64,000 bases of DNA from Carposina sasakii (taxonomy: Eukaryota > Arthropoda > Insecta > Lepidoptera > Carposinidae): the NCBI GenBank assembly GCA_014607495.2, contig CP053165.1:2722906-2786905 (forward strand), given 5' to 3'. This document shows, piece after piece, positions 42,427 to 53,062 of this stretch. The position numbers and the translations under genes are program-made. The notes beneath the pieces were generated by a model that was not told the DNA's origin, ran no database searches, and was given only the letters and a program-made list of their open reading frames with translations. Within the stretch, counting starts at the first letter, position 1, and every line of letters starts with the position of its first letter.

Positions 42427-43400
42427 TAGGGTTGCCAGGCGTCCGGATAAAGCCGGTCAGAGTCTGGCTTTGTGGTCGTGTGTCCGGCCAAAATTAACGA
42501 TGTCCGGCCTGTCCGGCTTCTGTTAGGCTTTCACCAAGCGCGTATCCATGGGGTCATGGCGCTCATGACCACCCCCTGGGGCTTAGGCCAGCTTAGGCAA
42601 TGCAATAATTTTACAAGCGACAGCGAATATCGTAAAGTTATCGAAACATTTCCACCAACAGCGATCACGTTATTTAGTGAACGCATTAAATTAAGGCTTC
42701 CTAGGTATTTGAGAAAATGTTTTCATAACCTTGCGAACTTCGTTGTCACTCATCACAATGTCTAAGCCCCCTGGACGGATAGTTTCTAGTAAATCTAAAA
42801 AGTCCAATAGCAATGTCAAGATGTGTGTGTACAATTAACAATATGAATATTTTTTGTAAAAAATAATAGGCTTATTATAACAAAATTTTGCGCTCGCGCA
42901 AATTGTGAATTGTTATCTGGTGTGGCCTCTCACTTACACAAGACTTTGCCAATGCTGTTAAATTAAATATAACGATTATGTTTAGATGTCTACCCGCTTG
43001 TAACCCATCTCGTGTCTTAGCATTCTCGGTACACTCACAAATTCTCGGTAGAGCTTAAATTTTCAAGAAGTAATAGGCAACTTACGTACGTAAGATACGT
43101 GCTAAATATGACAAAAATGTTCGCGCTCGCTTCGCTCGCGCATTTATTCTGTATTTTAAGCTAATTTTCAGTCGTATTTAAGAAATGGTCGCACTTGGTC
43201 TCTCAGACTCGACTGTCGGTCGCGCTCTTTCAATAGTAGGTTCGTTATTAGTTTAAGTATTCAGCGACGATAATTTTTGTACATATTAATACTGAGACAC
43301 AAAATCCTAAATAATATAGGGTGTCCGGCTGTTTTAGCCAAATGTCCGGCCAAACTGGCTGGTCTGTCCGGCTTTTTGGTTTTTCGACCTGGCAACCCTA
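42427..43400 (+). mobile_element. hAT-like non-autonomous element with 8-bp duplication
   Basis: The 974-bp element has inverted ends 'tagggttgccagg' / 'cctggcaaccctA', flanked by the exact 8-mer GCCGTGCG (42419-42426 and 43401-43408). Eight-base duplications are the mark of hAT-type transposition. GTCCGGC motifs cluster just inside both ends (about 42437-42515 and 43320-43375), on both strands, as expected of transposase binding sites. Inside, a 26-codon plus frame starting MSKPPGRIVSSKSKKS (42758-42838) might be the start of a lost transposase. No catalytic region remains, so it depends on a source elsewhere. The 97-codon frame 42472-42765 has no family I recognise. Superfamily is inferred from duplication length, and other 8-bp families are possible. 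Confidence 0.8.
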
Positions 43401-43461
43401 GCCGTGCGAATCAATAAATTACTTTAGAGTGAAGACAATGGACTACACACATTTGCTTTTA

Positions 43462-43585
43462 TTCTTCTTCAGCCTATTGCAGTCCACTCCTGGACGTAGG
43501 CCTCCCCCAGGGCACGCCACAAGGCTACTGCCGCAGGGGGGTTTTATCCATAGTCACCACGCTGGGCAGGCGGGTTGGTGATTGG
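43462..43585 (-). mobile_element. Family C element, 5'-truncated, reverse
   Basis: 'cttcttcagcctattgcagt', 'cctggacgtaggcctccccc', 'agtcaccacgctgggcaggc' and 'gggttggtg'. The tail is ATTCTTCTTC rather than CATCATCATC. The rest is cut off. Confidence 0.75.
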
Positions 43586-43717
43586 TGCTTTTATTATCTC
43601 GTGCTAAAATGCTAATATACCTTAATTACTTAAGTGTAAACTAAATAGCCTTTGATCGTATTTCGTTAACAACAGGGTTTTCGCAGAAAAATTTAATTGC
43701 CTCCTGTATGGACGGAC

Positions 43718-43952
43718 TAAGGGATTATACTCATTAGAGCGGGCCGTACCCGGGGCGGGCCGTAACGTACGGGGCACGGATTAAACACGTTACATATATT
43801 ATGTATGAAGCAATTTATATTACACTGTGCATTATCCGTGTTACGTCTACACCACGTTTGTTGCACGGGGGGGTCCGAAAATGTATGTAACGTGTTTAAT
43901 CCGTGCCCCGTCCGCCCCGGGCACGGCCCGCTCTAATGAGAATCATCCTTTA
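43718..43952. mobile_element. GC-rich palindromic MITE
   Basis: The left arm (43718-43794) contains 'ctcattagagcgggccgt' and 'ggggcacggattaaacacgt'. The right arm (43885-43952) mirrors it with 'acgtgtttaatccgtgcccc' and 'cacggcccgctctaatgag'. The ends match as 'aaggat'/'atcctt'. A local difference of about 10 bases (ggccgtaacgta) separates the arms. No frame. It strongly stands out in GC from its surroundings. Confidence 0.85.
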
Positions 43953-43954
43953 GG

Positions 43955-45560
43955 CTGAACACAATTTTTTTTATCGGTTTAACACCCAATGATTTTTGAC
44001 CCTAACCTTTAATAAAATACTTTTTATTTGATGGTGAGGAAATTGCATGTCAAACTCAGAATGTAATGCAAAAGTCTTGTGCGAAAACTCAGAAATATAT
44101 TTTTGAATAGATTGTCACTCAATCTCTGCTAGAAGATATTATGCATATCGAAGGCATATTGAATAGGTATAACACGCTGTATTACAAAACGGTTAGGCAT
44201 TTTCTAGAAATAACAACAATCTAACTACACTAAGCTTATTTAGCTTCATACTCGTACTTCACATTCTGTATTTCTATTAGTTGTAATACTTTAAAGTCGC
44301 TTGTTAGGTCCTCCCCTTTTCTGTGCTTTATTTTCTAGTCACTACAATACACTTTTAAACTTGAAATATGATTTTAAACTTTTAAACAAATAAATTGAAA
44401 AGATCCGTGTTTAATTGATAAAAAATTGTTTTCACTTTTCCTCAGCTACTTGGAATCTGTTTTTAAAAAAGACTTGTCGTGCAGACCTTGTCTTTCTGAC
44501 TCTTTCTATCTAAGGCAATTGTCAATTAGATTATGTATTTTCTCTCTTTGCTTTGTCCTGCTTTGTCGGTCTTTGAGGCAAAGGCGTAAAGCAAGGTCTT
44601 TAATTTTGAGCGAAAAAGAATTTCATTATGAAACACTTCTATACATCAAGAAGAACCACATAAAATAGGATCTTTCATTTTTGTACCTAAAATAATATAA
44701 AGGACCCTATAGTACAGTTTAGACTGTATCTGTTTCGGACCGGAACAATTGGTGTGCTTGTACCGTGGACGCATGTGTTCCAAACCAATATATCTGTTTA
44801 AAAGTCAAGAAGTCAGGTAATAGATTCGCAATTGAATATATTTTATCCCGGAGAATTCGGTTTCTCGTATTTGTGCGCGCTAGAGGGTTTTACATATAAA
44901 AGAATTGATTTACTGGTCCGCCTAGAAACCCAATTTCTATGCCCAAGAGCGCACGAACTTGAAATGCAATACCTTTGACACTTTATCACCAAAGAACCCC
45001 AATATTTTAGATGCAAATTGTACAGTGGCACCAACATTTTTTTTTTTGGTGGACTAAATTGTAACTATAGCTTTTTTGATGTGTGTTATTTGTATAGTAA
45101 CGTAACTAGCGACGCTGTCCAATGTGTGAATAAGTTGGCAGTATTGTGTTGAGGTGGTTTCGTGCGATATATTAGTGTACGGTCACTGATGATCTGTTCC
45201 TTAATAGATGTTTCTCCGTGGTAAGCTGCTTCAGGTCGTAAGGTGACGTGAACCTTTTAAAAGAAAACCCTTTAACACGGCTTGTGCAAGAAATCACGTG
45301 CCCAACGAAACCAAATTATACGAATTTTGTTTAAATAGGCAATATTTGAATTTAAAAAAAAATCAAATTCTTGGAATTAAATGCAATATATTACCTGCGA
45401 AAAAAATATTTTCCATGCGTTCACTTAAATTAGCATGACAGCTCACAATCATATGACGGGTATACAAAGATTGTAAGATTTCTGTCACAAGTTCTTGTAT
45501 ATCAAAATTTCTGACGTGAATGGGACCCCCTGTTATCAAAGTGAGTAGTAACAACTTTAC

Positions 45561-45566
<6 letters not shown>
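43955..45566. other. No recognised gene
   Basis: AT-rich. The 80-codon frame 44426-44668 and the minus frames at 44843-45037 and 45363-45635 match no known domain. No repeat family was matched. Confidence 0.45.

Positions 45567-45598
<32 letters not shown>
45567..45598. repeat. (TA)16 microsatellite
   Basis: A run of alternating T and A directly abuts a family R copy at 45597. Confidence 0.95.
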
Positions 45599-45599
<1 letters not shown>

Positions 45600-45745
45600 G
45601 GCAGTGTTCCCAAACTGCCAGAATAGCAGAATCATGAAGGAGATTATACAACCATGTTATATATAGCGGCCAGATGTTAAAGATCAGTGACAAAATGCTA
45701 GCTCATCGCCTGAGTTCCTTTGTCGACTCTTACAATATACATATA
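45597..45745 (-). mobile_element. Family R copy, reverse
   Basis: 'ggcagtgttcccaaactgcc', 'agaatcatgaaggagattat', 'agatcagtgacaaaatgcta' and 'cctttgtcgactcttacaat'. The (TA)16 lies where the ATGT tail normally is. Confidence 0.7.
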
Positions 45746-45749
45746 ACAA

Positions 45750-46076
45750 ACAGTGCAATATTATATAGCATATTATAGTCAATTTTTTGTATAATATAAA
45801 TTAAATATTCACACAAAGAAACTAAGTTCAAATATACCGTGTTATAAAGGTTCATCAGAAGTTCGGGACGCACCTCAAAACAAATACCTAATAAAACAAA
45901 CACACGGAAAAGTAATTCACGTGAAAAATTATTTATACATAACTTTCTAGAACTGATTTGAACTTCTGGTCAAAGGGCTTGTACTGTACATAATTTAATA
46001 CATGAACTAGTACTGCTAGAATTGACAAAAATAATAAATACTTTGAAATAAAAAATAGATTTTTATTACCCGAAGA
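45750..46076. other. No recognised feature
   Basis: AT-rich and unassigned. Confidence 0.5.
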
Positions 46077-46130
46077 GGGGTTATATTTTTCGAGTGTATG
46101 TGGGTGTAGAGGTGAATTTTTAGGCATACT
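46077..46130 (+). mobile_element. Family X scrap
   Basis: 'tattacccgaagaggggtta' and 'ttttcgagtgtatgtgggtg' match the start of the copy at 37914. Confidence 0.45.
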
Positions 46131-46150
46131 CTAGAGTATAAACAGCTCTG

Positions 46151-46466
46151 TCATATCAGCACCCGTATGATGAATTTGGTGAGAGCGAGATGTCTCACTT
46201 TTAAACGTCAAATCCACAGAGCTAAGTAATAACTAGACAAGGCAAGTGTTTCTACTTGGTGTGTAAAAAGGGATTGCAAACCACTTCTTTCAGCCCTAAT
46301 TCATTCAATCCTGCTCGAGAACAGTGTCTATTCTAATTCTTAAGTCTATTTTTACATGCAAAGTACATACACTTAGTTTATCTAGTTATTAATAGCTCTG
46401 TGAATTTGACGTATAAAAGTGAGACATGTCGCTCTCACCAAATTCATCATACCGGTGCTGATATCA
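46151..46466. mobile_element. Palindromic MITE M1, complete
   Basis: The left arm 'tcatatcagcacccgtatga', 'tgaatttggtgagagcgaga' and 'aaacgtcaaatccacagagc' is mirrored by the right arm 'agctctgtgaatttgacgta', 'cgctctcaccaaattcatca' and 'taccggtgctgatatca'. Between them is 'aaaaagggattgcaaaccac'. The arms are about 90 bp. Relatives lie at 19748-19996 and 50669-51312. Confidence 0.85.
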
Positions 46467-46484
46467 TATCTCTTTTTTTTATTA

Positions 46485-46595
46485 TTCTTATATACCTGAG
46501 GGGTATCATTAGATTCGTCTTAATCGTAACGTACATACAAAAATTTTGAAAGACGGGGTTTATTTTTACCCGACTGCGCGACGCAAATGAATACT
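46485..46595 (-). mobile_element. Family X fragment, reverse
   Basis: 'gaggggtatcattagattcg', 'tcttaatcgtaacgtacata' and 'tacccgactgcgcgacgcaa' are seen. These words appear in the opposite relative order in the copy at 61764, so the piece is rearranged. Confidence 0.5.
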
Positions 46596-46689
46596 CTCAT
46601 CTATATGGAAGTCTATACTTTAGCTAGTTGCTAGTTCAATTAAAATATCGATGGATGGTGTTTCTGTAATTTCTTTATTTATTCATATT

Positions 46690-46798
46690 CGAGCGCGAAA
46701 GATTTGGCATATGTTTTACGCCGACCCTCCTCGGGTGAAAATAAGTGCCTTACATACATACATAAAAATCACGCCTCTTTCCCGGATAAGTGACAATT
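46690..46798 (-). mobile_element. SINE S2 and LINE tail scraps
   Basis: 46690-46737 ('aaagatttggcatatgtttt', 'cgccgaccctcctcgggtg') is the reverse of the S2 body seen at 2260-2330. 46755-46798 ('acatacataaaaatcacgcc', 'tctttcccggataag') is the tail of the LINE whose C-terminus is at 31361. Confidence 0.55.
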
Positions 46799-46799
46799 T

Positions 46800-48266
46800 A
46801 AAAAATCTGTGGTACGGGCCCGTGACTTAAAGGCGACTGAAAGGCGCACGTCTTAACTATTGTTTGGGCTATCACCAATCATCATCGTCAATACATTTTT
46901 AGTATTAATACGATACAAGATTTCTGATATTCTTGCACATTCTACTACGTTTAACATAATAAACGTATACGTTTATCCGATAAGATCATCAATAAAATTA
47001 CCGTCGAGAAAATGCTTAAAATAATATAAAATATGACGTTTCCACGAAATATTAAAATGGTAAACGAGGCCTTAAAATTGTCAGATCCAGTATTTTCAGG
47101 TCCACGTAAATAAAGTCCGATATGAGGCTCAGTCCTGCCGGTAAGGCCGCCTCGGTCGGACGCGCGTCTTCTTCCCGATCAAGTTGCTTACGATCGACAC
47201 GTGACGAATTTTATGTTTGCGGTGTTTGGGTATGCTCCCTTATGTTGTTTTAGTGTTGTCGTTTAAAATTCAATATATATTTTTTTTATTTATTCGTTTA
47301 CTCGGCAAGAGTTTATAGTTTTGACGGTGTTTTGCATGTGGTGTTCGGAATTTGAATGCAATTCTTTCTGCTCTAACTAATTAAGTTTTTGGATGTTTTT
47401 TTTTCACTCACTAGGTATGTTGAATAATTGATAACAATACTAATATTATGTTTAAAATAGAAATGAATCTCTATTGATGAAATTTTCTATTTCGTGTTTT
47501 ATTATTAAAGGATTAACTGAAATTCGCAAGTGACATTAAATTTTTATTTGTTTATAAAATTATGAGAGATTATATGAGAAATTAATAAAGGTAAGGTTAG
47601 ACTTTTATATTTAGAGCCGATATTTCTAATGATCTGAAGGATGAAGTTGATGTTGTCTCTATCTTTATTAGGTTTTAGTGAAAGACAGCATACATTTTTT
47701 CCATAACTTACATAGCTACTGATAAATCTGCCCTTATAACGTTAAACTTAACTTAAACGTTACCTTATAATTATGAAATTATTCCAGTTATAACTGTATT
47801 AACTTACAATGACCGGATTAAACCTCAAGTAGAAGAATAGAAGACAGACTATTATATCAAGTCATCCTAGAGTACAAACAATTCGCTACAGACGTAATAG
47901 TTTTTTAAAATATCAAAATTTGATCTGCAATCTTACTCCTAGGTTAGTCTTTGTACATTGATTTGTATCAGAAAGATACTATTCTTTAGTTTTAATTAGC
48001 GAATAGTGTTCGCCCACACCCTTCACTTCACTCACCCTTGAATCTGACAGCTCATCATTGATATCATAGGCAACTACTGGAAATCAGATCCAAGCACCTA
48101 TGCAGCTATATACTTATTACATGCTAGGTGCTGCATGAGCCTAGTAATCAGATTAGATGGAATTTCAACTGTTGCGGAACATATCGTATAAGATTTTTTT
48201 TAAATATAGCCATTGTGGCAAGTGGCAATCAATTAAATACTGGATATACCTACTATGACTATATGT
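46800..48266. other. No recognised gene; one GC-rich patch
   Basis: At about 47128-47215 a GC- and CpG-richer patch ('ggccgcctcggtcggacgcg') stands out. It has no coding frame and no second copy, and it might be promoter-like. Nothing else was recognised. Confidence 0.35.
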
Positions 48267-48521
48267 CATCGTCAGCCTATTGCAGTCCACTTCTGGACGT
48301 AGGCCTCCCCCAGGGCACGCCACAAGACTGCCATGGGGGATTTTTGCCCAAAGTCATCACGCTAGGCAGGCGGGTTGGTGACCGCAGTCAGATTTTTGGA
48401 CTTTGTTGTCAGCATGAGAGGCGCTGCTGCCCGCCTCCCGGAAACCCTTAATCGCCTCGTACGATACCCACGGGCAGGCATGGGGTGGTATAAATTCTAT
48501 TCAGCCGGCACCACGCGGCTT
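48267..48521 (-). mobile_element. Family C element, full length, reverse
   Basis: 'cagcctattgcagtccactt', 'cacgctaggcaggcgggttg', 'ggaaacccttaatcgcctcg' and 'gccggcaccacgcggc' at its 5' end. The overlapping open frames of 107 and 69 codons (48128-48584) come from this GC-rich repeat and are not genes. Confidence 0.8.
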
Positions 48522-48524
48522 GAG

Positions 48525-49195
48525 GCAGGACTATATTTAGGTACGCTTTATTTATTTATACTCCATTATCCACAAAGAGGGTAAAAGTGCTAAGTAGTGA
48601 GCCTACCGCCAATTTTCGGGCACAAATACAACAATCCAGAGATGGTAAGTCTCATTTTTATAGCAGGGTTTATCAAAAACAGCCCGAATTTCCAAAAAAG
48701 ATTTTTAATTAGCCGAACGATAAGAGCAGCTATTTTAAGTTGACCTGTATTGATTTGCAGGTGAGCGCAGGTGAGTGAACATCTCCAAAGCTTTAATTTT
48801 AGCAATCGTGCTCATACTCATTAAATTTTGAGAAGCATAAAAATAGTCTACTACAGAAAACATCGTGGAAAAAACCTACATATAACTCTGATATGCAATG
48901 TACCTGTAGTCAAAATTCCATCAACACACAAATATTTTTTTTGGAAATTTCATATTTTGTTGTACAGTACCTAGGTAAGTAGTAATAAATATAAAACTAT
49001 GGATGATACTCCGATCAATGTATTGTGATTGTTTATTTACTTCTCGCATTCCCTATTCGATTCCATAGCCTTTGGATGATTGTATTTTTCTGCTTACTTG
49101 ATCGAGATATAATGTTACTTTTCTAAGCCTCTTGCATTTTCTTGTAAAACAGTTAATAAATATTGTAGTACTTTATATAGGTAGTACAGATAATT
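48525..49195. other. No recognised gene
   Basis: AT-rich and unassigned. The 71-codon minus frame 48590-48805 has no known motif. Confidence 0.5.
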
Positions 49196-49361
49196 ATCTT
49201 CCTGTCTTGTTCCCATTCATTTGAGGTCGGCGCAATATGTTCTCTTCTTCTATTCATCCCTATTATCCGTCATCTTGTTACTCACTCCTAGTCACTGCTC
49301 CTAGTACATGCATATCCTCTCTCACACAGTCCATCCAAAATTTCTTAGGTCTACCTTTTTA
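49196..49361 (-). pseudogene. RTE-like LINE C-terminal fragment
   Basis: The reverse strand repeats the end of the LINE at 32946-33277: 'ttgttcccattcatttgagg' and 'tcggcgcaatatgt' (CADPK region), 'cacacagtccatccaaaatt' and 'tcttaggtctac' (RPKKFWMDCV-like region). It is cut off at 49361, 13 bp before the foldback element at 49374. Confidence 0.75.
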
Positions 49362-49373
49362 AGTAGAATGGTG

Positions 49374-49942
49374 TTATTCGTCATCTCGCCCGATAAAAAC
49401 TCGCCCGATCGGGCTACTTGGCACCTTTCGAATTTAAATAATATTTCTGTCGTCAACTCGCACACTAGTACAAAGTACCTATACAGCTAGGTAAATAAAT
49501 GTTAAATTAAATTTTAGAAACGACTTCGAATAAAACGACATTGTATTAAATCATTGATTTCGATATTTGAATAATGTCGTTGATTATATTTTGATATTGT
49601 TGATCATATTTTTGTACTTAGCTAATAAACAAGCCAAATGCTTTTCAGAATAATCGTAATGATTTAATTTTTTTTGACGTGATTATTATTTGGTGTAATA
49701 TATATTCTTGAGATGTTGATTTGTGAAATATATCTAAAATTATGATATAATAACATTTTGTTATTATATCGTATCCAACCATAAAATTTTAAACGTTTTT
49801 AAAAAGGATTTTTGTAGTTTACTGTACATAGTTACCTCACAATTTAATGGTCGGGCGAGCTGACGACAGAAATATTATTTAAATTCGAAAGGTGCCAAGT
49901 CGCCCGATCGGACGAGTTTTTGCCGGGCGAGATGACGAATAA
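49374..49942. mobile_element. Foldback element with 88-bp inverted arms
   Basis: The arms 49374-49461 and 49855-49942 mirror each other ('ttattcgtcatctcgcccg' / 'cgggcgagatgacgaataa'; 'ttcgaatttaaataatattt' / 'aaatattatttaaattcgaa') with few differences. TA flanks an inner tip TTCGTCATC on both sides, compatible with a TA target. The inside (about 390 bp) is AT-rich with a 27-bp hairpin (49744-49770) and no frame. A non-autonomous TIR element is likely. Confidence 0.85.
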
Positions 49943-49944
49943 AT

Positions 49945-50668
49945 CGAAGAATATACCAATAATGCATATTTAAATATAGTACTTACGATATACTAAAGTG
50001 TATATAACTTCGTCTGTACTGAATTCTACACGGTGAATCCGACAATTTATTAATGAACAGTAGAATTTGCGCTTCAAATATTAACGTTAAATACCTTCCA
50101 CGTTATTATCCTGGGTACTTATTTCATTTTCTATAGTGTACTCAGGTATTTAATATATTTATAATTATGGTAATCTATAAATAAAGAATGATCTAGAACA
50201 ATAATAAGTTAATCAAATTACAATCTCTATTGCGCTTCCACTCTGATATACTGTAGTGATGACATCTTGGTTTTATCTCCTTAATCTATTTTGTATGGAA
50301 AAATCTGAATTTAATGTATACGGCGTATATTATGAATTTATATTAATTAGATAATAATATAATAAGATCGCAATAATAAACTTGTTACAATTTTTTGTAG
50401 ATTAGAAATACCGCCTATAATTACTTGTTGACTCAAGGTTAAATTCTTATAAAATTAATTCAAATAATATATATAAATATAAATTTTAAAATAAAACATT
50501 GGTACCTTACTAGTATACCCTCAAGGGATGGTAGGTTACAACTAAAAATACGAAGGCTGCTAATGCGTGTGATGTCTACCAGTAATATTTCATTCAATGG
50601 TTAATTAGGATTAATTCATGATATTAACGAATTTAATTGGAGGATATACGAGTACCAACGCAGTATAG
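49945..50668. other. No recognised feature
   Basis: Strongly AT-rich. I see no coding frame and no family. Confidence 0.5.
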
Positions 50669-51312
50669 CACATCTGCACCCGTATGATGAATTTGGTGAG
50701 ATTTCTCACTTTTAAACGTCAAATCCACAGAGCTAAGTAATAACTAGACAAGGCAAGTGTTTCTACTTGGTGTGTAAAAAGGGATTGCAAACCACTTTCA
50801 TCAGCCTTAATTAATTTAGTCTTGGCTCGAGAACCTGTACTTACTTTGTGTCTAAATGAGTTGAGTGTTACTATCTGATATCTTATCCAATGTAAGATTC
50901 TTTTGTTAATATGTTACTTAGTTTTGACGTTGTCGCTGGGAGTTTTCTTGCTATTTCTTCTCCCAAGCAGTGACACTTCACTGAGATAGTGTAACAGTAA
51001 TAGTAGAATCATGCGGTGTGTCAGACCTAATGTTGGTTTTGTCATTGTGTAAGCTCTTCTGGATTTCGTCTTTAGGCTTAACTCTTATTCTCCACTTTGT
51101 GGCTATTAAGCCCCGAATCGCTAACTTATGCCTGACAGACCGTAACAAATCGCACCTTGGGGTGGTGACCGTTGCCAAAGCAAAAGCTTTGAGACACCTC
51201 CTTTTTTGTTTGGTAGCGCTCTCATATAATTAGACAATCGATAATTCATGTCGAATACGAGTGTGCTTAAGTCTATTTTTACATGCAAAGTAGTTTATCT
51301 AGTCATTAATAG
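50669..51312. mobile_element. MITE M1 interrupted by about 430 bp
   Basis: The left part (50669-50834: 'cacccgtatgatgaatttgg', 'gggattgcaaaccactttca', 'cttggctcgagaac') and the right part (51266-51312: 'cttaagtctatttttacatg', 'tttatctagtcattaatagc') are separated by 50835-51265. The right tip is missing. The insert carries overlapping 66-71-codon frames on opposite strands and no family I recognise. Confidence 0.65.
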
Positions 51313-51743
51313 CAGCCATAGGGTGCTGATTCTCTAGTGAAATGCAGCCATAGGCTATAGATATGCACCTTGCTACATGATATTCATTAACATAATTGAA
51401 CATGATTGTTGGATATCAAACACATCCTCGTAGTAGCATAGCACATCTCAGGTGAAAAGGTAGCTTAATACGAATGGCCTGATTTCTTACAATGCTAGCT
51501 TTAAAAATATCGGAATCCTCCTAAGAGGTTTAACAAGAGAGTAAATTTCAATTACTTTGTACGGCACGGAGTCGCTGCGATCGTAACATTTTATTGGCGG
51601 TCGTTATCTGCCGACAAATTTTTACTAATGGAGTTTTTATTGAGTACTTTAAGCGGTTTTACAAAAATAAATATATAATTCGGTGTTGGATTAAGCGCGA
51701 TAGTTATGACACGATTTTATATAGGTAAGTATTTATTTTTTAC

Positions 51744-51925
51744 TAGTGGACGCCCACGAAAAAATATTTTCCCGGAATAAAAAGTAGCCTATATGTTAAG
51801 TGGGACCTGTCACAATATATTCCTGAAAACCAATGCATCGAAATCGGTTCAGCCGTTTCTGAGATTAGCGTGCACAAACGCACAGACAAACAGACAAACC
51901 GACAAACAGACAAAAATTCCAAAAA
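51744..51925 (-). mobile_element. Family G variant, reverse
   Basis: 'actagtggacgcccacg', 'aaaaagtagcctatatgtta', 'cgaaatcggttcagccgttt' and the simple tail 'cagacaaacagacaaaccga'. It shares 'aagtgggacctgtcacaata' with 57290-57516, so these two form a subfamily. Confidence 0.65.
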
Positions 51926-52098
51926 TCATCGTTTTGGGTCCTATTACGTTGATAAAGGTCTCCTATAATATTTTTTCTCATATATCTTCCATGTACAGAC
52001 AGCGATCCGTTACATTTTTATTATATGTATAGAAGATTAACATGAACGATTTTAGATCCGCTGACAAAATACATATCTTTTTCTATTGACGTTCGTGT

Positions 52099-52188
52099 CA
52101 TCATATTAATCTTTGCATCTACCGGGAATCTAGTACATATATATCTATAGCGCAGCAAGCAAGTCACTGGTAACTACATCCGGTCGTC
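52099..52188 (-). mobile_element. SINE S1 head, decayed, reverse
   Basis: 'ctttgcatctaccgggaatc', 'cgcagcaagcaagtcactgg' and 'taactacatccggtcgtc' match the tRNA-like head of S1 with many changes. Confidence 0.55.
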
Positions 52189-52195
52189 GACAATG

Positions 52196-52295
52196 GGCGT
52201 TTTCTACTAGACGACACGACCATGAGATTTCGTCATCTATAAATGGGAAGCCGTGTCATGGTCGTGTCGTGGCCGTGTCGTCCAGTGGAAAAACG
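52196..52295. mobile_element. Small MITE, CTACTAGACGAC arms
   Basis: 'gggcgttttctactagacga' at the left and 'gtcgtccagtggaaaaacg' at the right are inverted partners. The inside has 'gtcatggtcgtgtcgtggcc'. It is the same family as 32838-32922. Confidence 0.75.
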
Positions 52296-52433
52296 GTCGA
52301 TATTTGCGTTAAAATATCAAATTCCTTTGTGATTACTGTTACGAACGTTACGAAATACAGATTTTATAAGCAATCAATGAATATTGTACAATTCTCGCTA
52401 TGGCATTGATTTTGCTAGATATACAGGATGTTT

Positions 52434-52612
52434 TTTCGTTGCCACCCTTAACGAAGTGTACATACTCTATACATCAAATAAAGTAAGTTTATGCAAAAAA
52501 AAAAAATGCTGGGAAACGATGTAATTTTTTTAAAATTTTTTGAATTACTTGATTTAGCGAAATTTATAGTGTCCAGTGTTTATGCTAGTTTTTTCATAGA
52601 TAGATCACCCTG
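52434..52612 (+). mobile_element. CACCCTG-ended element, internal deletion
   Basis: The ends 'caggatgttttttcgttgcc' and 'agatcaccctg' are flanked by TA on each side (52432-52433 and 52613-52614). The middle 'gtgtccagtgtttatgctag' is followed directly by the right end, so about 200 bp of the 380-bp unit are missing. Confidence 0.8.
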
Positions 52613-52614
52613 TA

Positions 52615-53062
52615 TAATACGAGGGTGTGTGTGAAGAAGTACTTAGATTTTATCACGTCAACAAACATAGCAAATGGAAATTTGATAATGTCTTATTTGT
52701 ATCGATTCAATCGATTGTTAGTTTCAGTGTAATGTGCTTGAGAGTTACATACCAATAATCACCTGTTTCTAGTACTATCCGAATGGACTGTTACGTATTA
52801 AATAACACAGGACTTTCGAAGGCCTATAATTAAAGCACAAAGAGCTTGAAGTAAACGCGTCAGTTATCGAAGCAATTAGCCGGTATCATTACAATAAACC
52901 AGAACAAAGGGCGCTATGTCACGCAACGCACGACACATGTGGTATGGTCACATAGTGCAGTTACACATGAGAGTTTTTGGTAAAGCAAACTTTAGTGCCT
53001 GTTACATAGACGAGAAAGTATCTAGGGACACGCGTTTCCGGAAGTTTTGCATATGACAATTT
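52615..53062. other. No recognised feature
   Basis: Unassigned. Confidence 0.5.

Noticed and set aside
45567..45598. TATA-type promoter
   Set aside because: It is a plain (TA)16 microsatellite at a repeat edge without a transcription start or gene.
48128..48584. Frames of 107 and 69 codons that could be read as a small protein
   Set aside because: They lie on the antisense of a family C repeat. Similar frames appear at every GC-rich copy (15999-16220, 36670-36900, 41991-42221), so they are shadows.
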